DNA from: Acinetobacter equi
GTDB lineage: Bacteria > Pseudomonadota > Gammaproteobacteria > Pseudomonadales > Moraxellaceae
Assembly: GCF_001307195.1 (NCBI RefSeq)
Contig: NZ_CP012808.1
Span: 2,728,001 to 2,792,000, forward strand
Reading direction: 5' to 3'
DNA length: 64,000 nucleotides
Position 1 is the first letter of the stretch, and the number at the start of each line of letters is the position of its first letter. The notes under the pieces are model-generated. The model saw only the letters and a program-made list of their open reading frames with translations, was not told the DNA's origin and searched no databases. Of this stretch, positions 61,507 to 64,000 are shown in pieces. A program made the position numbers and the translations under genes.

Positions 61507-61536
61507 AAAAAAAGTCAGCATAAGCTGACTTTTTTT
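61507..61536 (-). terminator. pyrB-pyrC' terminator
   Basis: AAAAAAAGTCAGC-ATAA-GCTGACTTTTTTT, also usable on the plus strand. Confidence 0.92.
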
Positions 61537-61548
61537 ATATTTTCAATA

Positions 61549-62784
61549 TTATGCAGAAAAAGTCTGAACAACCTTTCCTTTTACTGTTTGTTGAGTCAAC
61601 GGTGTATTTTTACCATGTGAAATAATTGTATCTTTATTTAGTTGCCATTCTAACTTTGGATCAATCAAAACCCATCCGAACTCTTGCAACCAATTTTCAT
61701 ACATATTTGCTACTTTTGCTGGTGCAATAGTCACTTTTTCTACCCACTCTAATGGCTCAAATAATCCTTCTTCAACTAATTGAATACCAAATGGAACATA
61801 GGTATCAAAAGCTGTAAAACCAGATAATGTTTCAGCAAATGGTGCCATTTTAGCAGAACGACTTAATGGTTCATGATGTGTACAAATCGCATCAATAACC
61901 CCTTCCTTCAAACCTTGGCGTAATAACTCTTTATCTTGTTCTGAACGTAATGGCGGTCGAACATGTGCTAATGAATTAAATCCATCAATTAATTGATCTG
62001 TTAAATGTAATTGATGCATTGCAACATCACAGGTCACATTTAAACCTTTCGCTTTTGCAAGCTTAATTAACTCAACTGATGCACCGCATGACAACAAGCC
62101 AAAGTGAGCACGTACACCTGTTGCTTCAATCATCAGAAGATATTTAGCAATTGCTACTGTTTCAGCCAAAGCTGGAATCATTGGCAAACCTTGACGTGAG
62201 GCAACAAAACCTTCATGTACACAGCCATCTTTAGCAATTTGATGCTCTTCTGCATAAAAAACGACAGTCATATCTAAACCGGCAGCATATTCAAGTGTAC
62301 GAATAACAACATCATCATCTGCAAAAGGAGCATTTGCATTAGAAACAGCTGTACAGCCACCTTTTTTAAGACCTGCCATATTTGCGGGTTGCTTACCTAA
62401 AAGTCCTTGAGTTTGTGCCCCAATCACTTTTAAATAAATACCTCCATCAAGCATCGCTTTTTCAACTAAACCATGAATAAGCGCACCATTGTCTTGAACA
62501 ATTGGTTTTGAATCTGGGGGGGTAAACACATGTAAAATACCATTTTCACGTGCAGCTTTACCTTCAGATTTTAAAGTACCATGCTGTTGTTGACCTGGCT
62601 CACGTAAGCGTGCACATAAATCAACCATAGTAGGCATTAACCATTTTCCTTGACCATCAATAACTTGGTTTACATCATCCGATGCTGAAACCAATTTTCC
62701 ATGTTCAAGAAAAACCGTTTGAATATTATCTGTCTTGTTAATTGGGTCTAAGACACGTACATTTTCAATTTTTACAATACTCAT
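61549..62784 (-). CDS. pyrX: inactive dihydroorotase homologue (PyrC', PyrX)
   Basis: 411 residues from ATG at 62784 with SD AAGGGG. Dihydroorotase fold of the long class I type, but the metal motif DxHxH before LREPG reads DLCARLREPG: both His are gone. CDVAMHQLHLTD and ICTHHEPLSRSAK keep some motif text. In Pseudomonas a like protein has no activity and is needed to assemble PyrB into a dodecamer. Ten bp after pyrB; the functional dihydroorotase is at 9632-10666. Confidence 0.93.
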   Translation of the reverse strand: MSIVKIENVRVLDPINKTDNIQTVFLEHGKLVSASDDVNQVIDGQGKWLMPTMVDLCARLREPGQQQHGTLKSEGKAARENGILHVFTPPDSKPIVQDNGALIHGLVEKAMLDGGIYLKVIGAQTQGLLGKQPANMAGLKKGGCTAVSNANAPFADDDVVIRTLEYAAGLDMTVVFYAEEHQIAKDGCVHEGFVASRQGLPMIPALAETVAIAKYLLMIEATGVRAHFGLLSCGASVELIKLAKAKGLNVTCDVAMHQLHLTDQLIDGFNSLAHVRPPLRSEQDKELLRQGLKEGVIDAICTHHEPLSRSAKMAPFAETLSGFTAFDTYVPFGIQLVEEGLFEPLEWVEKVTIAPAKVANMYENWLQEFGWVLIDPKLEWQLNKDTIISHGKNTPLTQQTVKGKVVQTFSA

Positions 62785-62794
62785 GACTGTCCCC

Positions 62795-63811
62795 TTATAC
62801 CGCAATCGCTTCTAATAAACCTTTTTCTTGTAATTGACCTTGCATAGACAAAGCCAATACTGCCATACGAACGGCAATACCATTGGTCACCTGATGTAAA
62901 ATTACAGATTGAGGACCATCGGCAATACTCGAATCAATTTCCACACCACGGTTCATTGGCCCAGGATGCATTACAATACAATCAGGTTTTGCAAGTGCTA
63001 ATCTTTCTGGATTTAATCCATACATCTTATAAAATTCAGCTTGAGAAGCTAAAGCTGGAGAATCAATTCGCTCATTTTGAATACGCAATGTAATAATCAC
63101 ATCGCAATCACGAATGCCATCTTCCATTTTATTGAATAGACGAACATCTGCACCATACTCTTCAAAACCGTATGGCAATAACGTATTTGGAGCAATCACA
63201 CGAATATCTTTGCATCCTAAAGTCTGTAAAGCAGCAACATCAGAACGAGCAACACGTGAATGTTTAATATCGCCAATAATGGCAATACTCATATCTTCAA
63301 ATTTTTTATTGGTTTCACGTCGAATGGTTAACATATCCAACATTGCTTGTGTTGGATGTGCATGACGTCCATCACCAGCATTAATAATTGCGATATCAGG
63401 ACAAACATCTTTAGCAATAAAATGTGCTGCTCCAGAAGAAGAATGACGTACAACAAAAATATCTGCCGCCATTGCTTCAAGATTCCAAAGCGTATCTCGT
63501 AATGTTTCACCTTTTGAAGTACTTGATCTTGCAATGTCAATATTTAAAACATTAGCAGAAAGTCGCTTTGCGGCAGCTTCAAAGGTTGTTCGAGTACGAG
63601 TAGAATTTTCAAAGAAAAGATTCATTACCGTACGACCTTCTAAGAGATTGTTAGTAATGAGCTGATTTTGGTCATTAAAAAAGGACGCCGCGGTGTCCAA
63701 TATTTTTGTAAGAACTTCTTTAGATAGACCTTCTATGGTCAAAAAATGCTTTAGGTTTCCGTGTTGATTAAGTTGAATCTGGCTCGGAGAGTGCAATGAT
63801 GCCAAATGCAT
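62795..63811 (-). CDS. pyrB: aspartate carbamoyltransferase catalytic chain
   Basis: 338 residues (Pseudomonas PyrB 334). Carbamoyl-phosphate loop [19 protein letters not shown] (about 69-87), [26 protein letters not shown] and the C-terminal [11 protein letters not shown]. It makes carbamoyl aspartate. No pyrI follows; pyrC' takes that position, as in class A ATCases. SD AAGGAA lies 6 nt before ATG. Confidence 0.97.
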   Translation of the reverse strand: MHLASLHSPSQIQLNQHGNLKHFLTIEGLSKEVLTKILDTAASFFNDQNQLITNNLLEGRTVMNLFFENSTRTRTTFEAAAKRLSANVLNIDIARSSTSKGETLRDTLWNLEAMAADIFVVRHSSSGAAHFIAKDVCPDIAIINAGDGRHAHPTQAMLDMLTIRRETNKKFEDMSIAIIGDIKHSRVARSDVAALQTLGCKDIRVIAPNTLLPYGFEEYGADVRLFNKMEDGIRDCDVIITLRIQNERIDSPALASQAEFYKMYGLNPERLALAKPDCIVMHPGPMNRGVEIDSSIADGPQSVILHQVTNGIAVRMAVLALSMQGQLQEKGLLEAIAV

Positions 63812-63840
63812 GATGGATTCCTTATACGCTAAGTTAACGT

Positions 63841-63870
63841 ATTATACAGATAAACCCAAATCATTGGCAG
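63841..63870 (-). promoter_or_regulatory. predicted pyrB promoter
   Basis: Minus strand CTGCCA (63870-63865), 18 bp, TATAAT (63846-63841), leaving a short leader of about 25 nt with no room for an attenuator. Confidence 0.5.
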
Positions 63871-64000
63871 ATCATGTTTCGGGAAAATAGAATAAAGACT
63901 AAAGAAATTAACATTCAAAAATACAATATATAGTTTAATTATCAATTATATATTTTAACTCAAATGCATTATCATCTCTTCTTTATTCAAATGAATTCAA
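63871..64000. other. A+T-rich intergenic end of window
   Basis: No gene seen up to the window edge. AATATATA and TATATATT (near 63925-63955) can pair but the region is so A+T-rich that this carries little weight. Confidence 0.4.

Noticed and set aside
63920..63960. AATATATA / TATATATT inverted repeat near the window end
   Set aside because: The surroundings are almost pure A+T, so such pairing is expected by chance.

Overview
The window is A+T-rich chromosomal DNA from a gammaproteobacterium that fits Acinetobacter or a very close relative. The grounds are gene order and content: a lldP-lldR-lldD-dld lactate operon, gspL-gspM standing apart from other type II secretion genes, cvpA-purF, a pyrB gene followed by an inactive dihydroorotase homologue, an unlinked true pyrC, and a short BLUF photoreceptor similar in layout to BlsA. 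Nearly all of it is well-packed core genome. I see no insertion sequence, prophage, integron or CRISPR array.

Layout. 1-7363 (minus): 2,4-dienoyl-CoA reductase, cut by the window edge, then the lactate utilisation operon with two LldR-type operators flanking its promoter. 7910-11406 (plus): argG, pyrC, rnt, tRNA-Glu. 11459-14562: a Fur-box-controlled TonB-dependent receptor and a 40-residue membrane peptide, lying between two identical tRNA-Glu genes. 14669-16081: an AAT-family permease. 16139-22961 (minus): pyrD-cvpA-purF, a degenerate M48 peptidase homologue, a probable DNA polymerase III psi subunit and a ghrB-like dehydrogenase. 23052-26975 (minus): a nitroreductase, gpsA, a SixA-like phosphatase, gspL and gspM. 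27196-33715: small lipoprotein, rhlB, cold-shock protein, TusA-like protein, rpoH, DUF423 protein, thiS-thiG, secreted hypothetical protein, GST.

33934-41960 is the least ordinary part. It holds a SulP transporter, then (minus) a four-gene ATP-grasp / alpha-E / transglutaminase / Anbu cluster ending at a BLUF photoreceptor, a divergent WYL regulator, a 17-codon ORF with an excellent ribosome binding site, and a protein that looks like a shortened flavin-monooxygenase. 42072-45442 is the divergent ppsR/ppsA pair with an inverted repeat at the ppsA promoter. 45506-51492: RDD protein and cyoABCDE, which has a long structured leader. 51604-54487: two exported proteins of unknown function. 54661-59394: rpsF-rpsR-rplI with a structured leader, dnaB, alr, trmB. 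59447-63811 (minus): DUF2520 protein, LprI-like lipoprotein, pyrC' and pyrB.

How the genes work together: the lactate operon feeds pyruvate, and PpsA, controlled by PpsR, returns pyruvate to PEP for gluconeogenesis. Lld/Dld and PyrD deliver electrons to quinone and cytochrome bo3 oxidises it. PyrB, PyrC and PyrD cover three steps of UMP synthesis. RpoH and the cold-shock protein handle temperature stress. The most promising under-described items are the Anbu cluster with its light-sensor neighbour, the 17-codon ORF in a hairpin-rich transcript, the protease homologue with a broken zinc motif, and RNA or operator structures before rpoH, cyoA, rpsF and ppsA. All family calls are from reading the sequence, with no database search.
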